NCBI GenBank assembly: GCA_052035235.1
Contig: JBPOHT010000007.1
Coordinates: forward strand, 1 to 64,000
DNA: 64,000 bases
DNA from: Solimonas_A sp052035235
GTDB lineage: Bacteria > Pseudomonadota > Gammaproteobacteria > Nevskiales > Nevskiaceae
Reading direction: 5' to 3'
Under the pieces are notes generated by a model that ran no database searches, was not told where the DNA came from, and was given only the letters and a program-made list of their open reading frames with translations. Within the stretch, counting starts at the first letter, position 1. Each line of letters opens with the position of its first letter. The position numbers and the translations under genes are program-made. Of the stretch, positions 50,875 through 60,730 are shown piece by piece.

Positions 50875-52593
50875 CTATTCGTGAGGCAGGCGCAGGCCCA
50901 CGTCGGTGATGATGTCGCGGTCCATCTTGCGCACCACCAGGTCGATCTCGCCCAGGCGCAGGCGGTCGCCGACCACGGCGTTGGGCAGGTACTTGGCGAA
51001 GACGCCGCGGACGTCGAGATCGGCGCCGCCAGCCGGCGGTGGCACCCCGTAGGCGTCGGCGATATCGGCCATTTTTGCCGAGGGATCAAGATGGAACTCG
51101 CCGAAGTAGCGCTGCTCCGCCTCGCGCACTGGCCGGCGTGCGCTCTGGAAGACCTCGTCGAGCTGCGGCAGGTCGCGTTCCGCGGCCACCAGGGAGACAT
51201 AGTCGCCGGCCCGCAGCGTGCCCCACTCGCGATAGTTCTGCAGGCGTCCGGCGCGGGACAGCGCGATCACGCGCGAGACGTCCTGCAGCGGCAGTTCCTT
51301 GTGGCGCAGGCCGATCAGGCTGCTGTCATGGCCGATGCGGTAGCTGACGATCTCGTAGCCGCGCTGGCCGGGCAGGTCGAACTCGATGCGGTGCACCAGG
51401 GTGGAGCTGGCCGGCATCTGCAGGCCCAGCAGGCGGGCTGCCGGCGCTACCGTCCAGCCCTGTACCAGCAGCGACACCAGCACGATGAAGAAGGCGATGT
51501 TGAAGAACAGCGCGGCGTTCTCCAGGTTGGCCAGCCAGGGGTAGGTGGCCAGCACGATCGGCACCGAGCCGCGCAGACCCACCCAGCTGATGAAGATTTG
51601 CTCGCGCGCCGGGAAGCGGAAGGGCAGCAGTGCCAGCCACACCGAAAGCGGCCGCGCCACCAGGATCAGCACCAGGGCGATCAGCAGGGCCGGGCCCGCC
51701 ACCGGCCACAGCTTGGACGGCGAGGCCAGCAGGCCCAGGATCACGAACATGCCGATCTGCGCCATCCAGGCGATGCCGTCATGGAAGCGGCGGATGCCGG
51801 CGGCGGCGCGCACGCGCCGGTTGGCCAGGGTGATGCCGGCCAGGTACACCGCCAGGAAGCCGCTGCCGCCCAGCACCGCGGTCACGCCGAAGATCAGCAA
51901 GCCGCCGAACAGGGCCAGCAGCGGGTAGAGCGAGTCCGACAGCTCCAGGCGGTTGAGGGCCTTGACCAGCAGGCGGCCGCCGCCGATGCCCAGGGCCGCG
52001 CCCAGGCCGCCCTGCAGCACCAGCATCCATAGCGTGTCGAGGGCGCCGAAGGCCTCGGGGTTCTGCAGGTAGGCGATCAGCACCAGGGTCATCAGGATCG
52101 CCATCGGGTCGTTGCTGCCCGATTCGATCTCCAGCACCGAGGTGACGCGCTTGTTCAGGTGGACCGCGTTGTTGTGCAGCAGGGAGAACACGGCGGCGGC
52201 GTCGGTGGAGCCGACGATGGCGCCGATCAGCAGGCCCTCGGCCCAGCCCAGGTCCAGCAGCCAGGCGGCGAAGCTGCCCACGACGCCGGCGGTGATCAGC
52301 ACGCCGAAGCTGGCCAGGCTGACGGCCGGCTTCAGGCCGACGCGGAAGTCCTCCATGCGCGTGCGCATGCCGCCGTCGAACAGGATCACGGCCAGGGCCG
52401 CGGTGCCGGCCAGGTTGGCCAGGGGATAGTCGCTGAAGTGGATGTTGCCGGGCCCGTCCTCGCCGGCCAGCAGGCCGATGATCAGGAACACGAGCAGCAG
52501 GGGCACGCCCAGGCGGGGCGTGATGACGGTGGCGAGGATGCTGGCGAGGAACAGCACCGCCGCCAACAGGATCATGTGGTTGGCGAATTCCAT
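50875..52593 (-). CDS. K+/H+ antiporter, CPA1 NhaP2/CvrA type
   Basis: 572 aa. Membrane domain with about 12 helices (LVFLIIGLLAGEDGPGNIHF, AVILFDGGMRTRMEDFRVGL, GAIVGSTDAAAVFSLLHNN, LEIESGSNDPMAILMTLVLI) and a cytoplasmic TrkA-C type domain (RIGHDSSLIGLRHKELPLQD). The SNDP motif holds the ion-binding Asp. ATG at 52,593 is used; a TTG at 52,602 is possible. It is 21 bp from the POT gene on the same strand. Confidence 0.9.
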   Translation of the reverse strand: MEFANHMILLAAVLFLASILATVITPRLGVPLLLVFLIIGLLAGEDGPGNIHFSDYPLANLAGTAALAVILFDGGMRTRMEDFRVGLKPAVSLASFGVLITAGVVGSFAAWLLDLGWAEGLLIGAIVGSTDAAAVFSLLHNNAVHLNKRVTSVLEIESGSNDPMAILMTLVLIAYLQNPEAFGALDTLWMLVLQGGLGAALGIGGGRLLVKALNRLELSDSLYPLLALFGGLLIFGVTAVLGGSGFLAVYLAGITLANRRVRAAAGIRRFHDGIAWMAQIGMFVILGLLASPSKLWPVAGPALLIALVLILVARPLSVWLALLPFRFPAREQIFISWVGLRGSVPIVLATYPWLANLENAALFFNIAFFIVLVSLLVQGWTVAPAARLLGLQMPASSTLVHRIEFDLPGQRGYEIVSYRIGHDSSLIGLRHKELPLQDVSRVIALSRAGRLQNYREWGTLRAGDYVSLVAAERDLPQLDEVFQSARRPVREAEQRYFGEFHLDPSAKMADIADAYGVPPPAGGADLDVRGVFAKYLPNAVVGDRLRLGEIDLVVRKMDRDIITDVGLRLPHE

Positions 52594-52656
52594 TGTCTGC
52601 AAGAGTAACCGCAGATGGGCTTCGCAAGAACCCTGCCGGGGTGGTTATTTTTTGCT

Positions 52657-52676
52657 CTCCCTCCCGTGGGAGGGGG
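52657..52676. repeat. Short REP-like hairpin
   Basis: CCCTCCC-GT-GGGAGGG lies between the MFS stop and the antiporter start. Related to the other hairpins. Confidence 0.5.
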
Positions 52677-52683
52677 ACATCGC

Positions 52684-53937
52684 TCAGCGCAGTTGTACCT
52701 TGAACAGTTCCTTCGAGCGCCGCCAGACGTAGGCCACGGTCAGCAGCGTGACGCCGCTGCCGAAGATCACCGAGGGCACCACGCCCATCAGGCGGGCCGC
52801 CAGGCCGGACTCGAAGGCGCCCAACTCGTTGGACGAGGACACGAAGATGCTGTTGACCGACAGCACCCGGCCGCGCAGGTGCTCGGGCGGGATGGTCTGC
52901 AGGATGGTGCCGCGGATCACTACGCTGATGCTGTCGGCGGCACCGACGAAGAACAGCGCGGCCAGCGACAGCCAGAGGCTGTCGGACAGGGCGAACACCA
53001 GGGTGCCCAGGCCGAAGCCCAGTACCGACAGCAGCATGTTGCGCCAGGCGTGGTTGATGGGCGGGTACCAGGCCAGCACCAGCACGGTCAGCATGGCGCC
53101 CACCGCCGGCGCGGCGCGCAGCAGGCCCAGGCCTTCCGGGCCGACCTTGAGGATGTCCTCGGCGAAGATCGGCAGGATCGCCACCACGCCGCCGAACAGC
53201 ACCGAGAACATGTCCAGAGAGATGGCGTAGAGGATGATCTTGCTGCGCCAGACGTACTGCAGGCCCTCGTGCAGCGATTGCCAGATGGTCTCGCCTTCCT
53301 CGGGTACGGCCGCCACCGGCCTGGGCCGGATCAGGAACAGCAGCAGGAAGGCGGCGACGAACAGGGCGATGGACACCAGCAGCGCGCCGGTCAGGCCCAG
53401 GCCGGCGTAGAGGAAGCCGGCGGCCACCGGGCCGACGATGGCGCCGGCCTGCCAGAACGTGCTGGACCAGGTGGCCCCGTTGGCGTAGTGCTCGCGCGGC
53501 AGCAGGAAGCCCCGGAGCGCGGAACTGGCGGGTGAATAGAAGCCGCGGGCGAAACCCACCACCATGAACATGGCGTAGATCACCAGCAGCATGCCCCACT
53601 GCGGCAGGTGCGCTCGGGCGCCTTCATGGCTGACCACGGTCAGGACGACCGAGCCGGCTATGATCACCAGCAGGGCGTACTGCATGATGCGGCGCTTCTC
53701 GTAGCGGTCGGCGAAGTAGCCGCCGAACAGCGCCAGGGCAATGAAGGGGATGGCCTCGGCCAGGCCGATGAAGCCCAGCGTCAGCGGATCGCGCGTCAGC
53801 TTGTACAGCTCGTAGCCCAGCGCGACCTGCTGCACCAGGATCGCCATGGTGGCGAGCAGGCCGCCGACGATCAGGTAGCGGTACTCCGGGAAGCGGAGCG
53901 CCGCATAGGGGTCGTGCCTGCCGATGGCGGTGGACAC
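52684..53937 (-). CDS. MFS exporter, EntS-like
   Basis: 417 aa with 12 helices. DHA3-type features: ALFGGYFADRYEKRRIMQYA after helix 2, ARGFYSPASSALRGFLLPRE, and IPPEHLRGRVLSVNSIF. Similar proteins export siderophores or drugs. GTG start at 53,937, 13 bp after prfC. Substrate unknown. Confidence 0.85.
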   Translation of the reverse strand: MSTAIGRHDPYAALRFPEYRYLIVGGLLATMAILVQQVALGYELYKLTRDPLTLGFIGLAEAIPFIALALFGGYFADRYEKRRIMQYALLVIIAGSVVLTVVSHEGARAHLPQWGMLLVIYAMFMVVGFARGFYSPASSALRGFLLPREHYANGATWSSTFWQAGAIVGPVAAGFLYAGLGLTGALLVSIALFVAAFLLLFLIRPRPVAAVPEEGETIWQSLHEGLQYVWRSKIILYAISLDMFSVLFGGVVAILPIFAEDILKVGPEGLGLLRAAPAVGAMLTVLVLAWYPPINHAWRNMLLSVLGFGLGTLVFALSDSLWLSLAALFFVGAADSISVVIRGTILQTIPPEHLRGRVLSVNSIFVSSSNELGAFESGLAARLMGVVPSVIFGSGVTLLTVAYVWRRSKELFKVQLR

Positions 53938-53950
53938 CGGGCCGGCGCCT

Positions 53951-55552
<1,602 letters not shown>

Positions 55553-55678
55553 AAGGGGCGTGATTCTAAGGAAAGGGCACGGCCATTGCATGCCGGGCGC
55601 CAGCCCCAATGCACGCCAGGGTCATCTTTTTCCGCTAGTCTCGGGCCACCGGACGGCGCCCATCAGGACAGGAGACCC

Positions 55679-56080
55679 ATGGAGTACGCGATCGGAGTGG
55701 TGCTGGCCCTGGCAGTGTCCCTGCTGGCCCGCTGGATGGGTTTCGACCGGGACCGCTCCTTTTACCCGACGATCCTGATCGTGATCGCCTCCTATTACGC
55801 GCTGTTCGCGGTGATGGGCGGTTCACTTCAGGCCCTGGCGCAGGAGGCCGCGGTGTTCGTGGGCTTCGCGCTGCTGGCCATCGGCGGCTACAAGCTCAGC
55901 CCCTGGATCATCGTGGCTGCCCTGGCGGGGCATGGCCTGTTCGATGGTCTGCACCCCTTCGACAACCCCGGCATGCCGGCCTGGTGGCCGGGCTTCTGCC
56001 TGGGTTATGACCTGGCCGCCGCCGCTTTCCTGGCCTGGAGCATCCGCCGGGCGCGCGGCCGCCGGCTGCGCATGGAGTAG
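55679..56080 (+). CDS. Small membrane protein with four TM helices
   Basis: 133 aa: helices around YAIGVVLALAVSLLARW, LIVIASYYALFAVMGG, EAAVFVGFALLAIGGY and WPGFCLGYDLAAAAFLAW. A family of such proteins with GHGLFDGLHPFDNPGMPAWW between helices is common but unnamed. Divergent from prfC. Confidence 0.75.
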   Translation: MEYAIGVVLALAVSLLARWMGFDRDRSFYPTILIVIASYYALFAVMGGSLQALAQEAAVFVGFALLAIGGYKLSPWIIVAALAGHGLFDGLHPFDNPGMPAWWPGFCLGYDLAAAAFLAWSIRRARGRRLRME

Positions 56081-56082
56081 CC

Positions 56083-56457
56083 ATGAAGACCCTTGTTCCC
56101 CTGTTTTTTGCCCTGCTGCTGCCCTGGTCGGCCGCCGTGCCGGCGGCAGGAGACGCCGCGACGCGCAGCCCGCAGGAAGTCCAGGGCGTGTTCGACCGCA
56201 ACCGTGCCCCGCTGCAGCGCATCTTCATGAAGTACCAGCAGCGCATGCCCCTGGAGCAGGTGCTGCGGCTGGAACTGCGCTTCACCGTGGCCCCAGACGG
56301 GCGGGTCAGCGAGCCGGCGGTGCTGACCTCCACCTATGGCGACCGGGAACTGGAGGGGCTGGTGCAGGACTGGCTGCGCGGCCTGCGTTTCGAGGCGCGG
56401 GAGGTTCCGGCTATGGTCATCGACCGCTACCCGCTGGTGTACCACCCCGCGCGCTGA
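56083..56457 (+). CDS. Secreted AgmX/PglI C-terminal domain protein
   Basis: 124 aa. Signal peptide (LVPLFFALLLPWSAAVPAAG), then a TonB-C-like domain: IFMKYQQRMPLEQVLRLELR, FTVAPDGRVSEPAVLTSTYG and GLRFEAREVPAMVI. In most proteins this domain is a C-terminal part; here it stands alone. It starts two bases after the membrane protein, so they are coupled. Confidence 0.78.
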   Translation: MKTLVPLFFALLLPWSAAVPAAGDAATRSPQEVQGVFDRNRAPLQRIFMKYQQRMPLEQVLRLELRFTVAPDGRVSEPAVLTSTYGDRELEGLVQDWLRGLRFEAREVPAMVIDRYPLVYHPAR

Positions 56458-56467
56458 GCCCGGCGCC

Positions 56468-57571
56468 TCACCACAGCAGTGAAAACTTCCACTGCAGCAG
56501 GTCGTCGCTGACGGTCTCCTCGCTGCCGATGCTGCGCGTGCGGCTGTAGTAAAGCCCGGTCTGCGGGCTGCGGCCGGGCAGCAGTCCGCCGGCCCATCGC
56601 GACAGGTCCAGGCCCAGGTTCAGCTGGTCGCTGCGCTCCGCCGACTCCGGCAGGAACCAGGCCGGATTCATGCCGCTGGAGACGCCGGCCGACACGCCGA
56701 CGCCGCCCAGCTTGCGCTGCAGGCTGGCCTCGGAGGTCCAGCCCTGCGACACGGCGGGATTCTGCGCGTCGGGCACCCGCTGCCAGGCCAGCCGGGCCTG
56801 TGTCGACCAGGCGCCCAGTTCCTGCTGCTGCGCCACGCCGAGTTCATAGCCCGCGGCCGGATCGCCCCCTGCCGTGCCGGGGGCGGGCGTGGGGTCGATG
56901 GCCTGCAGTCGCAGCTGCGAGCGCCGCTTTTCCTCGCCCCATTCCACGGCCGCGGACCAGGTCCGCGCGTCCATGTCGGTGACCGTGGCGTCGGCAGCCA
57001 CCACGCGGCAGCTGCGTCCGCGCAGGCGTAGCGCCAGGGTGTCGGCCGGCAGCGGCATGCGCATCGAGCCTTCGAGCGCGCAATCCAGCGGCGCGGCCGG
57101 GGCGGTGGTGTTGGCCCATTTCAGGTCGAAGGCCGCCAGCGAAGGCGCCCATCCGAGATTGACCGACTGGCGGACCTGCTGCGCCTCGCCGGCCAGCTGC
57201 CATTCCGAGCGGGTTTCCTGCGAGACGCCCAGGCGCAGGGGCGCGCCGGCCACTTCGCTCAGGCGCAGGTCGGCATTCTGTCCCATGGTCTGCAGCGCCA
57301 GCTGCTGCGAGGGAGCATCGAAGTTGGCCGTGCCGGACTGGAACAGCTGGCCCGGCTGCACGCGGTAGCCGGCGCGGTAGAGCAGCAGGCCGTCGGTGCT
57401 GCCCAGGGTGAAGTCGCTGTTGAGCCCTCGCAGGGGTGTCTGCTGGGGCGCGGTCATCTGGCCGTCCAGCTTCAACTGCACGGCGGGTGTCTGGCGTTGC
57501 GGCGTGGACGCGCAGGCGCCGAGCAATAACGCGCCCAGCGTCAGCATGATGTTCCCGCCACTCCGCTTCAC
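56468..57571 (-). CDS. Hypothetical lipoprotein, beta-rich
   Basis: 367 aa. GTG at 57,571 gives a basic n-region and lipobox (KRSGGNIMLTLGALLLGAC); ATG 57,547 is possible. The mature part is beta-strand-rich with regular alternation (QTMGQNADLRLSEVAGAPLR, GVSAGVSSGMNPAWFLPE) as in an outer-membrane barrel or surface protein. No family recognised. Confidence 0.7.
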   Translation of the reverse strand: MKRSGGNIMLTLGALLLGACASTPQRQTPAVQLKLDGQMTAPQQTPLRGLNSDFTLGSTDGLLLYRAGYRVQPGQLFQSGTANFDAPSQQLALQTMGQNADLRLSEVAGAPLRLGVSQETRSEWQLAGEAQQVRQSVNLGWAPSLAAFDLKWANTTAPAAPLDCALEGSMRMPLPADTLALRLRGRSCRVVAADATVTDMDARTWSAAVEWGEEKRRSQLRLQAIDPTPAPGTAGGDPAAGYELGVAQQQELGAWSTQARLAWQRVPDAQNPAVSQGWTSEASLQRKLGGVGVSAGVSSGMNPAWFLPESAERSDQLNLGLDLSRWAGGLLPGRSPQTGLYYSRTRSIGSEETVSDDLLQWKFSLLW

Positions 57572-57652
57572 TTCGTCTGTTCCATCGGCTGTATGCAGTT
57601 TGCCGCCAGCGGGTTTGAACGGCCACGGCGGCGGCGAGTTCCCGCAGTGCAC

Positions 57653-57683
57653 AAAAAAGCCGGCGGCCTTGCGGCCGCCGGCT
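57653..57683 (-). terminator. Terminator after the OmpA-family gene
   Basis: Perfect 11-bp stem AGCCGGCGGCC-GCAA-GGCCGCCGGCT followed by TTTTT on the minus strand, 26 bp after the OmpA stop. Confidence 0.9.
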
Positions 57684-57708
57684 GGTGCTACGTGCTACCT
57701 CTGAAGGC

Positions 57709-58878
57709 TTACTGCTTGATCACCTTGAACTCGACACGGCGGTTCTCGGCGCGGCCCTCGTCGCTCTTGTTGCTCGACACCGGCACCGACTCGCCCAGGC
57801 CCTTGGCGCTCAGGCGAGCAGCCTGCACGCCCTGGCTGACCAGGTAGTCACGGACCGAGTTGGCGCGAGACTTCGACAGCTTCAGGTTGTAGGCGTCCGA
57901 ACCGATGCTGTCGGTGTGGCCCTCGATCTCGACTTCCATCGTCGGCTGGCCGCGCAGGCCTGCCGCAATGCCGTCAAGGATCGCGCGGCCATCCGGCGTC
58001 AGCGTCGCCTTGTTGAACTCGAAGTTGATGTTGCGCAGCACCAAGCGCTGGGCCTTCACGGCGCAACCGCGCTCGTCCACCTTCATGCCGCGCGGCGTAT
58101 CCGGGCAGAGGTCGTTGGCATTGAGCACGCCGTCGCCATCGGCATCAGGCGGCGGAGGCGGCGGCAGGCCGCAACCGTAGGCGTCCACGGCGATGCCGCG
58201 CGGGGTGCCCGGGCAGCGGTCGATGTTGTCGAGCACGCCGTCGCCGTCGCTATCGGCCACGACCGGCGCCGGAGCAGGGGCCGGCGGCGGGGGCGGCGGA
58301 GGCGGAGCGTTCTCGCTCAGGTTGAACTGCACACCGGCATTGACGCGGGTGTCCCAGACGTTATCGCGGCCGGCGGCCGTGCCAGGGATGTCGTCGCTGA
58401 AGATCGCATAGCGGCGGCCTTCGACGCGCAGTGCGGCGTCGCGGGAGCCGCCGAGCTTGAACAGCAGGCCGCCACCGGCATTGGCGTAGCCGACGATACG
58501 GTCGCGGCGGCTTTCGTTGGACGGCGGATCGCCCAGCGCGTCCTCGTAGGTCGCGCCGCCGCCGAGCAGCAGGTAGGGGTTGACGCGGCTGTTGGGGGCC
58601 ATGCCCAGCTTGAAGTCCAGACCGGCGCCGAAGTTGCTGTCCGAGCGGCCCGTCACGTCATTGTTGACCTTGTGGCCGAAGACGTTCAGTTCCGTCGCGA
58701 AGTGGTCGTTCAGCGGGAAGCCGAACAGCACGTGGGCGCCGACGCCGTCATCGTCAGCCTGGCGGCTGCTGTCGGGGTCCACCCAGCTGCCCATGATGCC
58801 CATGTAGGGCTTGGCTTCGGCGTGAGCCGTGCCGAGCACGCCTCCCAGGAGCAGCAATGCAAGAGCTTGGTTTTTCAT
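57709..58878 (-). CDS. OmpA-family outer-membrane protein with calcium-type repeats
   Basis: 389 aa. Signal peptide (ALALLLLGGVLGTAHA), an eight-strand barrel-like N-terminal half (~20-195), a Pro-rich linker, two thrombospondin type-3 repeats (DSDGDGVLDNIDRCPGTPRG and DADGDGVLNANDLCPDTPRG), and a C-terminal OmpA/MotB peptidoglycan-binding domain (EGHTDSIGSDAYNLKLSKSR, NRRVEF). It links the outer membrane to peptidoglycan. Confidence 0.93.
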   Translation of the reverse strand: MKNQALALLLLGGVLGTAHAEAKPYMGIMGSWVDPDSSRQADDDGVGAHVLFGFPLNDHFATELNVFGHKVNNDVTGRSDSNFGAGLDFKLGMAPNSRVNPYLLLGGGATYEDALGDPPSNESRRDRIVGYANAGGGLLFKLGGSRDAALRVEGRRYAIFSDDIPGTAAGRDNVWDTRVNAGVQFNLSENAPPPPPPPPAPAPAPVVADSDGDGVLDNIDRCPGTPRGIAVDAYGCGLPPPPPPDADGDGVLNANDLCPDTPRGMKVDERGCAVKAQRLVLRNINFEFNKATLTPDGRAILDGIAAGLRGQPTMEVEIEGHTDSIGSDAYNLKLSKSRANSVRDYLVSQGVQAARLSAKGLGESVPVSSNKSDEGRAENRRVEFKVIKQ

Positions 58879-58958
58879 CTGATTTCCCTATCACGTTGGC
58901 TGAATTGCACGGGGCGATGCTCGTGCCGGAGCCCTGAACACGTGCTGAACACTGCCTT

Positions 58959-59864
58959 TTACTGCGCCTGGAACTCCACCGCCGCGCCGCCGCCGGCCTT
59001 GCCGCTGGCCTTGAGGCGCGTGGCGGCAATACCGAGGTCCACCAGGAAAATGCGCACCGCCTGGGCCCGCGCCAGCGCCAGGCCGTTGGACTCGCCGGCG
59101 GCGGTATGGCCGATCAGCTGCAGCTGCAGGTCCGGCTGCGCGCGAAGCGCGGCCAGGACGCCGTCGAGCTGCTTGCGCGTGTTGCCGGTGAGCTTGGCGG
59201 AGCCGGTGTCGAAGCTCGCGGCCGCAAGGCTCGGGCTGGGCGGCGGCACGGCCGAGGGCGTGGCGGCCGGCAGGATCGATACGCCGGGCGGCAGGGCGAC
59301 GGCGGGAGCGGTCCAGGGGATCGGTGTGGCCGGCTGCGGCCCGGGCACGTGGACCACCGGCAGCGGCTCGGGTGCCGGTGCCACGATGGGCGCGCTGGTT
59401 GCGGCCGGTTCGGCCGGAGCCTGGTAGGCGGCCACAGGCGCTACCGCTTCGACCACGGGAGCCGGGGCGGGGGCCACGACGGGTTCCGGTGCGGGTTCCG
59501 GCTGGGCGATGACGGGCTCGGCCCTCGCGGGCGCTGCGACGATGGGCTCCGCTACCGGTGCGGGGGCGACGGCCGCAGCGACCGGCACTGCCGCTTCAGG
59601 AGCGAGAGCCGGGGTTGCGGCGGCGGTGGTCGCGACGGCGGCTTCGGCCGCCGCCTCCGGGAATTCGTCGGCCGGCAGGGGCGGGAGCTTGGCCGCGCAG
59701 CCCTTGCGATCCACCAGCGTGCCGGCGGCGGTTCCGGGGCATTCGTCGACGGCGTCGGCCGTGCCGTCGCCATCGGCATCCGCGGGCTGGGCCCAGGCCG
59801 TGCCCTGCATCAGGACGGCCAACGCAAACAGGGCCGCCGGAGCGGAATACGAACGGTGTTTCAT
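58959..59864 (-). CDS. OmpA-like periplasmic protein with Pro/Ala-rich linker
   Basis: 301 aa. Signal peptide ending AWAQ, one TSP3-like repeat (DADGDGTADAVDECPGTAAG), ~150 residues of Ala/Pro/Val-rich linker (EPIVAAPARAEPVIAQPEPA), and a degenerate OmpA-type C-terminal domain (SFDTGSAKLTGNTRKQLDGV, IGHTAAGESNGLALARAQAV). The usual HTD motif reads HTAAGE, so peptidoglycan binding may be weak. Upstream neighbour of the ompA gene on the same strand. Confidence 0.82.
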   Translation of the reverse strand: MKHRSYSAPAALFALAVLMQGTAWAQPADADGDGTADAVDECPGTAAGTLVDRKGCAAKLPPLPADEFPEAAAEAAVATTAAATPALAPEAAVPVAAAVAPAPVAEPIVAAPARAEPVIAQPEPAPEPVVAPAPAPVVEAVAPVAAYQAPAEPAATSAPIVAPAPEPLPVVHVPGPQPATPIPWTAPAVALPPGVSILPAATPSAVPPPSPSLAAASFDTGSAKLTGNTRKQLDGVLAALRAQPDLQLQLIGHTAAGESNGLALARAQAVRIFLVDLGIAATRLKASGKAGGGAAVEFQAQ

Positions 59865-59971
59865 GATTTTCCCCGAATGGAATTTCGGCCGTTTCTGCCG
59901 TGAATGGGCTTATAACACGGCCACTTGCAGGGGATGAAGCTTGGCGCCCGTGCGCCTGGGCCGCTTGCGCC

Positions 59972-59985
59972 ATACGCACGCGTAT
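59972..59985. promoter_or_regulatory. TetR operator candidate 1 (fadE region)
   Basis: ATACGC-AC-GCGTAT, a perfect palindrome 47 bp upstream of the TetR start codon, paired with the site at 60,005. Confidence 0.6.
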
Positions 59986-60004
59986 CCTTAAACTGCCCCT
60001 CTCA

Positions 60005-60018
60005 ATACGCCACCGTAT
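60005..60018. promoter_or_regulatory. TetR operator candidate 2 (fadE region)
   Basis: ATACG-CCAC-CGTAT, 33 bp (three helical turns) from site 1 and 14 bp before the TetR start. The pair suggests cooperative binding and autoregulation. Confidence 0.6.
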
Positions 60019-60031
60019 GTAGACTTGCATC

Positions 60032-60685
60032 ATGAAGCCCACGGCCGCTGCCGACAGTCGAACCAGCCTCAGTGCCGATGATTGGGCCGAGGCGGCGCTG
60101 GACGCGATCGCGGTCGGCGGCCTGGATGCCGTGGCGGTGGAGCCGCTGGCCCGCGGCCTGGGTGTGACCAAGGGCAGCTTCTATTGGCATTTCCAGAACC
60201 GCGACGCGTTGCTGCGCGCGGCCCTGCAGCTCTGGGAGCGGCAGCAGATCGACGCCCTGTTGTCGAAGATCGATCCCTCGGCCAGTGCCTACGAACGCAT
60301 CGTGCGTCTGTTCAAGGCCGCGAACATGAGCGTGCGCGACGGCCGCCTGTACCTGGCGATTGCCGCTGCCGCCGACAACCCGACCGTGCAGGCCTTCGTG
60401 CAGCGCCTGTCGGAACGCTGGATCAGCTACCTGGACGAAAGCTACCGCGCGCTCGGCTACGCCGGGCCGCAGGCACGCCAGTGGGCGCTGTTCGCGTTCG
60501 CCACCTTCATGGGCAATCTGCAGGTGCGGCGCGATACGCCGCAGATGATGCCCGAGGGTCAGGATTTCAGTGATTACGTGAAGTTGATGATCAAGACGCT
60601 CATTCCCCGGGAGGCGAGGGGACAGGGCGCGGAAGAAGAAGACGACCACCCGCACGTGGTGCCGATGCGCCGCCCGGGTTCCTGA
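60032..60685 (+). CDS. TetR-family regulator upstream of fadE
   Basis: 217 aa. HTH (WAEAALDAIAVGGLDAVAVE, PLARGLGVTKGSFYWHFQNR, residues ~18-58) and a helical ligand domain. It is 45 bp before fadE on the same strand and follows two 14-bp palindromes, so it likely represses itself and fadE, probably in response to acyl-CoA. The ligand is inferred from context. Confidence 0.85.
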   Translation: MKPTAAADSRTSLSADDWAEAALDAIAVGGLDAVAVEPLARGLGVTKGSFYWHFQNRDALLRAALQLWERQQIDALLSKIDPSASAYERIVRLFKAANMSVRDGRLYLAIAAAADNPTVQAFVQRLSERWISYLDESYRALGYAGPQARQWALFAFATFMGNLQVRRDTPQMMPEGQDFSDYVKLMIKTLIPREARGQGAEEEDDHPHVVPMRRPGS

Positions 60686-60730
60686 TTTCCGCAAAGGGCT
60701 TTGACCGGCCCTTCAAGGAGGTACACCCCC